Positions 11,140-21,385 of a stretch of DNA of 64,000 bases are shown here, piece by piece. The notes below the pieces were generated by a model, which was not told the DNA's origin, did not search any database, and worked only from the letters and a program-made list of their open reading frames with translations. How positions within the stretch are numbered: the stretch's first letter is position 1; each line of letters starts with the position of its first letter. The stretch lies in assembly GCA_009760855.2 (NCBI GenBank), contig WPIO01000095.1, forward strand, positions 1,271,001 to 1,335,000, given 5' to 3'. The DNA is from Cristatella mucedo (taxonomy: Eukaryota; Bryozoa; Phylactolaemata; Cristatellidae). The position numbers were made by a program, and so were the translations under genes.

Positions 11140-12384
11140 GTGAGCATTCTGCGTTATAGTTGCGTAGTAATTTATTAGAGACTTCGTGGATGAAATTCGC
11201 GTCAGCCAGATGATCCCTTCCGGGGGAAGGGCAGCCTATACTCCTGGCGTAGGAAGTATAGGCGAGGGCCGCACGGCCTTAGACCTGGTGATGGCGTTGG
11301 AGTAGCCACTGTGAGACCGGAGAAGCCAGGATGAAACCTCAAATGTCTCGGGGGCTGCTCAAGGCCACCAAATAGGCCTGGTTGTTCGGCGCTTTCGATT
11401 CCCCGAGCTCCAATATATGCATGTATATTCAGGTACACACATGTATTATATTTATGCTTTTATTAATCCTGCTGATTGCTTTAAAATTGTTGAGCTTCAC
11501 TAAGGTTCTGCCGTAATTTTGAATGCATGCGCAAAAGCGAAACATATGACAAAGAAGAACTAATTTTGAATGCACAAATGAAAACATTATTATATAAAAC
11601 AAAAATGCATATACTAATTGTACTTGTAATATTTACAGAAGTAGTATAGATATGAATATTTCCCAATCCTTTGCATCACTTTTACAGGAACCCATGTTCG
11701 TCTGTCTTTTTACAGCAGTAGTGACTAACTGCTAAATATAATTGTTTCTAATTGATTGTTTTTCCCGATGATACTGCATGGAAAATGTTTTATCCCTCAG
11801 TATTAAGTGTTATTTCCCAATTTCTTGTACCCAAGAAGCTTGGAAAATGGCCACTATTCTCTAAAATCTTTGCTTGCGTGACTATGACAGGGATTAACTT
11901 GAAATAAATCTATTTCAGGTGAAGAAATGGTATATTGTTGTATTTTGATTCATGTTAGTCAGAAATAACAGAAAATATATTAAAGTAAGCACATATTTAC
12001 TCCAAAGTCATTAGAAAAATTATCCCTCATACATTGCTTCTAATTCGAGTGATTTTGATATCAATACGTGGGAGAAGTTCATGCTTTGACAAGCAGAAGA
12101 ACACTTTAGACTGGCAGGAGAAAAATTAGGCATATAACTAACTCAAGGGCACATGCACTACGTTTACAAAAAAGCGTTACAGAAATGCAGTGTTTTTATT
12201 TGTTTCTCCCAACGCCTACAATTTTTTGTATGAGTGACTCAAGTCAAGAGTCAGGCATACGCTGCTGCAGTTCGATAGTGACTTGAACAACGGCTTTCTG
12301 CGGTAGGTCTTAGTATAATTTTATAATATCGTGTCTTAGTAAGCTACAATAGCCTCTGAAGTTTCAGGCTGTAGGATTTAGCAA
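11140..12384. other. No gene recognised (AT-rich)
   Basis: An AT-rich stretch where collinearity would place the fossil counterparts of exons 5-15. I found none, so that part of the duplicate has probably been deleted. A CAGGTGAAGAA match to the start of exon 9 at about 11918 is too short to count. Confidence 0.4.
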
Positions 12385-12830
12385 TTGAACCTATTGGCGG
12401 GGACCCGGGTTCCTGCGATGGCCCCATGCTCAAAGTGAATTAATTATTTTCTAGAAAATAGTCAAAATCGTAGAAAAACCAGAAAAACCTCATGTTCACT
12501 TATACCTATCGCGTTAAAAACGGAGAACGCCAACAAAGTTTCCGCATCCACTCACGGCGCCGTACACGGGCGGTTGGTATCGAAACGTTTAAGACGAAGC
12601 CCGGGTGCTCGAAGAACCCTCACCCAGCTCTACAGCCCGGCCAGACCTCACTCCTGTCTTTCTTCAACAAGTAGAAAATAAAAATTGAACTCTGATCGTT
12701 ATAGTTTTTTTGACTAAAAGAAGAAGATTGCGCCTATAGCGAGGACTATCTAAATATTATTCGTGGTCTTATAGAGGTTTTTGAGATCCGGGTACTTTTG
12801 GGGACCCGGGTCCCCCGGCAATAGGTTCAA
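12385..12830. mobile_element. 446-bp terminal-inverted-repeat element
   Basis: The left end (12385-12410, starting TTGAACCTATTGGCGGGGAC) and the right end (12804-12830, ...CCCCCGGCAATAGGTTCAA) are inverted repeats with few mismatches. The structure suggests a non-autonomous DNA transposon. I see no convincing target-site duplication. The element contains one complete 60-codon ORF (12492-12674). Confidence 0.75.
12492..12674 (+). CDS. Small basic protein with a C-terminal PIP-box-like motif, inside the inverted-repeat element
   Basis: Seen: ATG to TAG, 60 codons. The middle is strongly basic (SRRRTR at residues 21-26, then TKPGCSK). The C-terminus ends QTSLLSFFNK, where residues 51-58 (QTSLLSFF) match the PCNA-interacting consensus Q-x-x-L/I-x-x-F-F exactly. 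Known: PIP boxes recruit proteins to PCNA at replication or repair sites, and some DNA-transposon proteins use host PCNA. Inference: this could be a real small factor of the element, or the surviving end of a transposase. The motif is short, so chance is a real alternative. There is no recognised catalytic domain and no evidence of expression. Confidence 0.4.
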   Translation: MFTYTYRVKNGERQQSFRIHSRRRTRAVGIETFKTKPGCSKNPHPALQPGQTSLLSFFNK

Positions 12831-13134
12831 CTGAGTTCACGTGCTGCTCCAGGGGCCAAGGATGACTATCGTGGTGCGGCAAGTTTAACTTTTTTTCAGC
12901 TACAGCCAGTCATTTTGCTGAGTGATTTTGAAAGCTGGGTTGCTTCGTGATTTCCTAAATGGCTGCCAAGGCCCAATCAAAGCAAGTGATCCTGGCTGCC
13001 AAGTAGTAACTTGGGCGTCTGATAATTGCAACGGCCTGATGGCGTAATGGGAAGACGGCCCTTGATCTGGGCGATAGACTGAATCCACCCTGATCCTACA
13101 AGAATTAAGACTATCTCATGCTCCTTGGCGTCAG

Positions 13135-13245
13135 ATCAACATCCGGAGCCCCGATAATAGTAATAATAACAAGGAAACGTCATCGGTATAGCTCCCTGAA
13201 AGAGAGATTAATCGGTACTCAGGCACTTTTATAATTCGTTGGCAG
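13135..13245 (-). repeat. L2-like 3' tail, reverse strand
   Basis: An AATAGTAATAATAACA run is followed by the complement of the tail stem-loop (AGAGAGATTAATCGGTACTCAGGCACTTTT). This fragment abuts the fossil DUF885 3' end and probably replaced part of its last exon. Confidence 0.55.
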
Positions 13246-13400
13246 AGAAGCAATTCTTTCCTTCATGCTGATTTGTACATGCAAGCACAGATAAATTAAT
13301 GAGCGAGTTCTTGGCCCATCATCTTCATTTAAATCAACTTATATGAGAGTTATTGACTAAAATAAAACTTATCTCAAAAGATCACTTCAGTAATCGACAA
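13245..13400 (+). pseudogene. Fossil copy of the DUF885 last exon end and 3'UTR
   Basis: From about 13302 the sequence (GAGTTCTTGGCCCATC, TTTAAATCAACTTAT, TTGACTAAAATAAAAC) is collinear with 59635-59700 of the intact gene (GAGTTGTTGGCCCTTC, TTTAAATCAATTTAT, TTGACTAAAATAAAAC), including the AATAAA poly(A) signal at 13361-13366. Upstream only a doubtful trace (ATTTGTAC, GCAAGCA) recalls the last coding exon, so most of it is gone. Confidence 0.8.
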
Positions 13401-13990
13401 TTAACCGGCACCTTTAGTGCACAGCTCTTCGTCAAATTTGGTCACGTCTCATCGTTATGGAATTCCATGCTTAAGTAATTTAAGCAGCATTACTATGCAT
13501 GAGTGTGGACACCGACCTTGGAAAACATTTTTTGAGCGCTGACTTTCCGCTGTCCGTTTTTCTCAGATGAGGACAGGACAGCCAAGCTGGTCCGTGTACT
13601 ATTTTTTTTTATATCCCACCTTGACATCGGCAGCTCGCGCCGCCTAGGTCTTCTGCCAGTGAAACTAGACGCGTGGAGCTGGTGCTAAACTCGGCTGTTT
13701 GACTTTTCTGTCTAGCAGCTGCCAAATCACACCACTTCTTCACCAACCTGCACTGGCTCCTCATCAAGTAGCGTATCTAATTCAAGATTCGGTCACGTAC
13801 CTTTAGCCCCATTCATTCTTTAGCTCCGGCCTGTCTGCCTGAAATATTTCCTGATCAGGTCTTCTATCGCACTACCTGCATACATCACTTTCGTCTTTGG
13901 ATTGTGCCCCTAGCGAATTTCAAACCCCTTACAGACCATGCCCATCGCTCCTTTGCTCCCAGGACTTGCCACTTACTATTAACTGACATC
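13401..13990 (+). mobile_element. Old LINE fragment shared with the 3' flank of the intact gene
   Basis: The 3' flank stays collinear with 59700-60262: AACCGGC, then GCATGAGTGTGG, then the LINE piece GATGAGGAC...GCCAAGCTG...TCCG, and later AAATATTTCC...TCAGG and TTGTGC..CTAG. The LINE fragment covers the C-terminal ORF2 region (AACCTGCACTGGCTCC). The same insertion therefore lies beside both copies and predates the duplication. A tandem ACTGACATCGAA repeat occurs at 13980-14010. Confidence 0.65.
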
Positions 13991-14077
13991 GAAACTGACA
14001 TCGAAACTGACATTGACTGTTATTCTTGTTGTTTATTGAGCCTGCTACCACTTACCATTCGATAGTGCTTCCTTTGC

Positions 14078-14155
14078 AGCAAATTTAAAGAGCCTAGAAA
14101 AAGATTGAGTTCTCTGGGGGTGCTTTATCAAGTGTATTATTATTGTTATTATTAA
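14078..14155 (+). repeat. L2-like 3' tail
   Basis: AAAGAGCCTAGAAAAAGATTGAGTTCTCTGGGGGTGCTTTATCAAGTG followed by ATTATTATTG, the diagnostic LINE tail. Confidence 0.75.
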
Positions 14156-14369
14156 CTGAAACTCGGCATTATATAGCAAATCAATGGACATGTTTTGTGT
14201 CCAGCATATGTGAATTGAGAAAAAAGGATTGGTTCTCTCGAGGACTTATGAGAATTTTTTAGCCTAAGTATTTTTGTGTGTGCATTCTCCAAGAGCGAGT
14301 GACCTTGGTCAATTTGCTTGCCTCAAAAAGCGAATTAAGAACCCTCCACAGGCACCGTCTGTACAGTGG

Positions 14370-14875
14370 CGTGTCCTGTTTCGAAGTGACCTTTCACTTG
14401 ACGACCACCTCAACTGCACAGTCAAGTCTGCCTACTTTCAGCTACGTATCCTTACTAAAATTTGAGCTTGCTTAAACAGGGATACTATGTCGGAATTGGT
14501 TCTCGCATTTTCGAAATCCCTGCTTGACTTCTGTAACTTACTGCTTGCTGGTCTACCATCGTGTGCAATCAGGCGCTTACAGTTGATGCAATACTCTTCA
14601 GCTAGGCTTGACTGTCGTAAGCTTCGCTGTTGCCACATCAAACCACTTCTCGTAGACCTGCACTGGCTCCCCATCAAGCATCGTATTGACTTCAAGGTTA
14701 TATTGCTTACTTTTGGTTCCCTTTGTTCTCTGGCTCCAGCCTACCTATCAGAACAACTCCCCGACCAGGCTAAGCACTGTAACACCCGTTGCTCTGTCTT
14801 AAATCGCTTAACTATTCCTCGTACGAAAATCAAATCCTTCGAGGAGAGCGCCATTTGTTCTTTGGAGTGCCAAAC
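14370..14875 (+). mobile_element. L2-like LINE, internal C-terminal fragment
   Basis: The translation includes SKSLLDFCNLLLAGLPSCAI, then DLHWLPIKHRIDFKV and [13 protein letters not shown], which match the C-terminal half of the best copy (43174-44775). The fragment starts around the QSDLSLDDH segment and stops near 14875 without the family tail. Frameshifts and stops show that it is inactive. Confidence 0.85.
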
Positions 14876-15099
14876 AATCCAGCCATGCGATGTTACGCAA
14901 GCAAGTATGGACAAAGTAGTGTTTTTAAAAGCAGCCAATAGATGGCGGCCGAACTCCTTCTTGTCGGTCAGTCTCGTTAGGCCGGCAGAGAAGTTCATGC
15001 ATAGCGAGCGAAGTGCATGCAGCCTAGCTGCCTTGTTGGGGTGCTCGAACTCATATGTATTCGCCTACTCCGAGCCTACGAGTGGGTGGGCTAAGTGAG

Positions 15100-15637
15100 C
15101 CGGCGAGGGAGGGGCCGAGCTATTGCCGAACTCTGAGGCCGTTGCTCTATATGGCCAGTCAGCTCGCCTGCCGGCATTATATTAGCAATAGCGGCTACTT
15201 TTCGAGCATTGTCGAGTTAAGAAATGATGCGGATGCTGCCTCGAGCTTATTTCTGCACTTCTGCCTTCTGGAGACCAGTGCCTCGATGATGTCATCGAAG
15301 TAGCTTCGATTAATCTGGACCAGGAAGTGCCAGCAGGTTGAGCGATTTCATATAATTCCACTAGGCGAGAGCTGGGGGAGAGGCTTTGCGGTCCTGCGGT
15401 GCTCGCCCTTTCGCTATGCAATCGAGCTCTGCAGCATTTGGTAAATGAGACACAGCTGGTAGCCTATCGGGCAGCCAGCGCAGGGCTGGCTGGCCCGCCT
15501 CCGTGCCACGGTTATCTCGGTTGTCTTATCGGCTCGGACACTGTCCTAGCGACTGCCGACGTCGGATCACACCACGCACCGACGACCGGCAGCGACTGCG
15601 CAGGGGAATCGATCGAGTTGACGACGGCCACTAGGCG
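15100..15637 (+). promoter_or_regulatory. Presumed promoter and 5'UTR of the DUF885 gene
   Basis: The stretch before the start codon is GC- and CpG-richer than its surroundings, especially 15360-15940, as in CpG-type animal promoters. I see no convincing TATA box or initiator, so no transcription start is called. The start codon context is GCG-ATG-C, with a purine at -3. Confidence 0.35.
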
Positions 15638-15710
15638 ATGCTGTCGGCTACAAGGGTGGTGGCGGCGGCAGCCTCGCTGTCCCTCCTCCTAATGCTCGCC
15701 CTGGAGCCAG
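15638..15710 (+). CDS. DUF885 gene exon 1 (signal peptide)
   Basis: Residues 1 to 25 (first base). It starts [12 protein letters not shown] and is followed by a leucine-rich core ([11 protein letters not shown]), a typical signal peptide with cleavage likely near residues 22-25. It ends with one base of a codon before GTGAGC. That G joins CA of exon 2 to give Ala25, so the phase fits. No other upstream ATG with a signal-like sequence and matching phase was found. Confidence 0.8.
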
Positions 15711-18040
15711 GTGAGCGAACCGCATGGGGGGGGGGAGGTTACCCTCACGTGCTCGTGTGCCTCTCTCTGCCAGCTCTCGGTTGCCGTGGCCAGCGCTCGT
15801 GTGTCGCCGCTGCCAGCGGCAAAACTCGTTCGTGCTGGCGTTAAAGACACGGCGCTTTGACCGAGGATATCCAGAGAATGAGAGCTAGCAGTCGCCGCAT
15901 TCGGGTGACCGGCGATTCTCTACGGGCGACAGCCGCCCAGTCCCAAGTCTAATAGCAAGCAAAGTAAAAAAAAAAAGAAAGAGGGAGCTTGCAGGGTCAG
16001 TTTCTTCTCGGTCCGGCTCCAGTTCCGGCTCCTGGTAAGAGGCTTACAAGGGCAGTTCACCGCCGCCCCCTCTCTACACCACAGCTTCCAGCTGGATTCC
16101 GTTCAGCTCTGGCCGCAGAGTTTAATAAGGGCCGTGACAGCCCATGAGGTAAGGTGTTGGCTCTTCGCGGCCGAGGTCGTGGGTTCGAATCGTGTAGTGG
16201 GTGATCCTACATTGTTGATTGCAAGTGGTGATAACCATTAAGGCTATTCTGCCGCCATGCAAAATGAGGCTGTCAAATCAGCTAATATAATAAAAGCTTG
16301 CTGCTACTGCACTACAGGCATTTCTGAGGTGTCAAATGCCAGGGCCAGCTCCTGGAGCCTCGGTATTACTCTGCTCTCAGGCTTATAGGGCCAGCTCCTG
16401 GAGCCTCGGTATTACTCTGCTCTCAGGCTTCTCCGGCGGCCACGATGGTTCCTGTTAGGCCTTTCCGACATTCTTTACTGCCCGACGACTCAACATACGG
16501 ATTCCCCAACTCGGAGCTTACCGAGAGCCTTTGCTGGGATTCTCACTTTATCCGTCGATTAGCTATTTCCGCCGCCATACCTCCCGGCGAAGCCACTAGG
16601 AACCCCGGTCCCTGACGGCACCTACGATCGGTCGTTTGTTCCAGTTTTCTTCGGTCGACCTTCAGCGGTTGCTTAGGTTTAGATGCATTCTTGCCTCCAT
16701 TCTTTACTTTCCTAGTCATAACCGCAAACACCGACAAAAGGAGCAGGGCTGAAAAGAAACTGAAAGTGTAAGCGTACCTTTAATTTCATGCGCCCTGTGG
16801 CGGAATTTTTTCTGAAGTGATCTGGCCACACCTGCAAAGCCTGGTATTTATATGTGCTTCTGGTAACTAAAACTCGAAGGAACTACAAGCTGTGGAATCA
16901 GGGACTAGCGTGGGGAAAAAGCTAATTTGCTATCGTTGAGATTTTTGCCGATTTCTGGTAAGTTAATCTGCAGAAGCACGACCCTACAGTGTCTGACCCA
17001 CATGGCCTGCCACGGCTTGGCTCTTTCGTACCTAGCTGAACTGCTGCATCATTTTCAGCCTGTTCGCGCCCTCAGTTCCTGTGTGGTCAATAAATTAGCT
17101 GTCCCCTTCCTCCGCTTAAAGACAGTTGGCGACAGAAGCTTTAGCTCTGCAGGTCTTAGACTGTGGAACTCGCTTCCACAATTCTTACGCAACGACAACT
17201 ACTCTCCAACTGCCGACTATGGCACATTCTTTTTAGCGGTCCTGAGCTGCTACTTCCATGCTACTCACTTCCTCAACTGCTCTCCTGACTCTGCTATGCT
17301 TCCCACTTTCTCTTTGTTGCGTGAGACGAAGTCTGTGGGCTACCGAATGCGTACCGAAAGCCGCTTAGGCTGTGAGTGCACTACACAAAACTCTCCTGCG
17401 TAACAGCCACATGGTCTTTATGACTTTGTGGAGTTACAGACGGAGGTACATTACATTACCAGTCAATCTGAACTCTCCCATCCGCATTTAACGGCTGCTC
17501 GAGCAGCTCCTGACTGTGGCCATCCCACGGACTTCAGCTTTAATTTACTTTGCTTTACATTCCACAGTCTCCAGACTTCGCTGACTTTACTTTCAGATCC
17601 GCCATTCTCGCAGAACCCCGGTGTACTCTTGAAACAGAACCCCCCCCCCCCGGCACACAGTAGAAGCCGAGCAATTCTACTGCTTCAGATTGTCAGTTTA
17701 CTCTGTTTCACCGATTGTAATGCCCTTGCCTAATGCAGAATTAGTGAAGTATGAACAATCGCCCGAGCCTGATATTGATTGTCTGCAGCCTAAATCACCG
17801 TTTTACAAGGGGAGCTCGCCGATTTAGTGAGCACAGGTGATCATGCTCGGCATGTAATCAATCATGACTTGCAGCTAGATTTATGTAGCAAGCTGTACAT
17901 GCAATACATTGATGCAAAGACCAGTGGTTACCTAAAAAAACGATAACAGTGCTCCTGCTGAGGTTGCACAACAAATGACGGCAACACAGGTGCTTAGGTT
18001 CAGCCGAGTCACCTGAAGATAGACTGGGCTTAGATAAGTT

Positions 18041-18121
<81 letters not shown>

Positions 18122-21100
18122 GTATCCAATGTCACCTTTCCTTGTACTTGCTTACCCTTCCGTCTAATGCATCCATTTTGTTTAAGGTCACTGTATCCCG
18201 ATCCCCACAGGTACGCACTGGATAATCAAAACACATTACAGAAATATTTGCTAAGGCGTGGGTACATATATTTGCGCCTGCGGAGTTTCGGCTTTCAAAA
18301 GAAGAAAGAATTACGGAGTTGGTCAGGAGGAAACTATTGTGCGGAAACTGCAAAAGTACAGCTTGCGTCTCTGCCGTACCATACACGGTGGACTAAAAAG
18401 TCTTACAATACCTATCCATGTCCAGAATGACCACTCTATAAGCGGCACACTTGAATGCATGCTAAAGAAGCTATTCGGGCTTGCAACAATCGATAGTTGC
18501 GCCTGGATGTAGACCCATACGAGAGTATGCATGCAAAAGCAGATAAGCAGCTCCCCAGCAGCCGTGGCAGAGCATCAGGGCGGAGCCCGCGGCTGCTGGG
18601 GAGCTGCTTATCTGCAGATGTGCTGCTCCTGCTTCTGCACACTACTTCCTGCATGCAGCCTCTTTGGCCTTACAGCTGCCACGATTGCAGCTTTTCACTA
18701 CCACTTCAACAGCTACAGCTGTACCAATCTGACACCAATTGCAGAACTGCTGATGGGCAACTACAGCTGCTTCTCTGGTGAATTGCTTTCAGAGTGAGCC
18801 GTCCGTTCCTCGTTTGATGCCATTCGGAATACTAGCTCTGTAGCAAGCGGTTCACTAAGAACCTACCCACCCTGCTACCGTTTCAGATCAATAGAAAGAC
18901 CACTGGCACCTTAGACTGAGGTGTGCCTTTTGAGCAATTGCAATATCATGTACTTGGAGGCTTAGTGGTATCCGAAATTCTATTCAATTCAAGAATAGTT
19001 CTGCCTGTGCAGTCAGTGGTCACACTTGGGTCAAAGCTCTGCTGCAAAGCTAGTTTGTTGTGAGTGTCGGAACTGCCATTGTCCACCACTTCTCACCGAC
19101 CTGCACAGGCTCCTCACCTAGCAGCCCAGCGACTTCAAGGTTCTATTCTTCACTTTTTAAGTTCCTTCATTCGCTTGTTTCTGTTAGTTTATCCTATACC
19201 TACACACTCTTTAGGCTAGCACTCATACCACCAGTTCCTCTTACTCTGGTTCTAATTGACGTGCCTCTAAATCCCCTCAAATGCTTTGGAGGCCGTGCAT
19301 CCAGCTCCTATGTTTCCCATGGCTGGAATTCACTGCCGACTGATATCACGACAGCCTTTGACTTGTCCATCACAGCATTTGCTCCATCTGTGTGAAATAT
19401 TGTCTGGTGCTAATGCATGCTGGAAGAGTGTGCGCTATCATTGACCAACACGGCATGCTTTTATCCAGAACATGTAAAGAGCCTAGACAGAGATTCAAAT
19501 CTCTTATGGATATTAATAGATTTTTTATTTCTATAATTGTTACTACTATTCTCAGTGCTACAGTGCAACACAATTGCCTGCAGGATTCTGGGTTTCTTTT
19601 ACTAAGTAGCAGGGCCTGGCCAAAGATTTACCACTGTTGTAACAGTCACTTACGTGGGCTAAGGTTAGATGTAGCAGTCAAGTCAGAGACGATTATGTGT
19701 TTTGCCGAGCTGGTTTAGTCTAGCGGTTAAGGTGCTCGCCCCGGCCAAGTTCTGGCTGAGATTGCGGGCTCGAGCCCCAAGGCATATGTGAAGCGCCTGA
19801 ATAGAGATTAAGTTCTCTTGGGCGCAATACAAATGAATTATATTTATATATTTATTACCAAGGTGGTGTGGGATTTATGTTGAGTATACCTAGGATCTTG
19901 ATGTTTTACGTCCAGGTTCCTTGCAATTGCCTGCGGTCCTGCGCCAGCACCACCAGAAGGGATCTAGCAGGTTTAACCCCCTTGCACTGACCTGAACGGC
20001 GTGTGGGGTGGTTTGGCCGTCCATCACGCTCGTTCACTTTCTTGTGATTTCTTTCACTTTCTTGTGACTAGCTGCCTCTGGAAAAGTAAAGATCTGGGCT
20101 CCTTCACGGGTGAATCCTGGCTACAATAATTACTTCAATATGCACATGTGACTGGTTATCGGATTACACAAGGTAAATAATTAGTTGATTTAATATCCTC
20201 ATTTATGTAAAAGGAAAAGAGCCTTAACAGCTATTACCATCACCTGCAGTGGACAATAAAGTATTGCAGGCAACAAGGCCCTAACCCATGACCTGTGTCG
20301 TCAAGTGTGTGCACCTTCACCTGGGCTTAGACCCAGTGGCAATGATAAGTATGGTTTGGTGATACATTGCTCAGGTTAATTTTAATTTTTTCCTGCGGTA
20401 ATTTATCGTATTAGCATTACTTTAACTTTGAATTATCCGTATACTGTGAGGCCTCAATGACCCAGATAGTACCTCCCACCTTCAGGTAGCTCTTTGAAGC
20501 CTAGTCTGGCCTTATTCAAACTTCGTCGTGTGCATGGGTCTTGACTCCCCTTATAATCCATGTGTACGTAAAGTTTGCAGCATTTATCCCCTAAAGATGG
20601 CCGCTACAGTGGCTGCACGCATTACTCTTGCATTTTGCTTATAAATTCTAGTTTCAATGAATCACTGCTTTCCTCTTCCAGCAATAACCGAAGCACAGGC
20701 AAGAGACTCACTACAAGCCATAATGAATGACTTCTGGAATTGGCGAATGCAGGAGTTTCCGGCGTTGGCTACTTTTTCCGGAGAGCACGCTTACGACGAC
20801 AAGCTTGAAAACTACACTATCGCATCACTGGAAAACCGCTACGTAAGAGTTTATTGTCATTTGACTGAGGCTTCGAAAACCCAAGCATTCGCATTATTGC
20901 CTTTCGTATGTATCTGTGTGTGCGTGTGTGTGTGCGTGTGTGTGTGCGTGTGTGTGTGTGAGTACGATCAATTCCAGTTCCACAGTCACGAACGTTGATA
21001 TTATAAGCTAGATAAAACCCCGGATCAGTTATTTAGCACAAGAAAATAGCGAGCAGGTTGTTGAACCTCTGGTAGAATGTATCCAGATCTATGCAGCGCC

Positions 21101-21326
21101 AAGGGATATTTTAATTCTAGAAATACAGAAGAGTATTTCATTTCGTTGGGAATTAATCGAACGACTCTTAAACAGTGGGTGGAACTATTACCAGCTCACC
21201 CATTACGACTAACCAATAAAAAGTACCTAGCCAAAGGACAGACGTGGAGTGTTTATGTAAGTGCTAGCCTGTAGAGTGTAGCTCATTATGGACACACAAA
21301 CGTACATAAATACATATATATACAAA

Positions 21327-21385
<59 letters not shown>

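Noticed and set aside
11915-11950. CAGGTGAAGAA resembling the start of exon 9
   Set aside because: Only about 11 bases match and the frame then reads VKKWYIVVF and a stop, unlike VKNEAGFNG.
20657-20681. ATG at 20657 as the start of the DUF885 protein
   Set aside because: It would give no signal peptide and lies in the polypyrimidine tract. Exon 1 at 15638 supplies a signal peptide in the correct phase. Kept only as an alternative.
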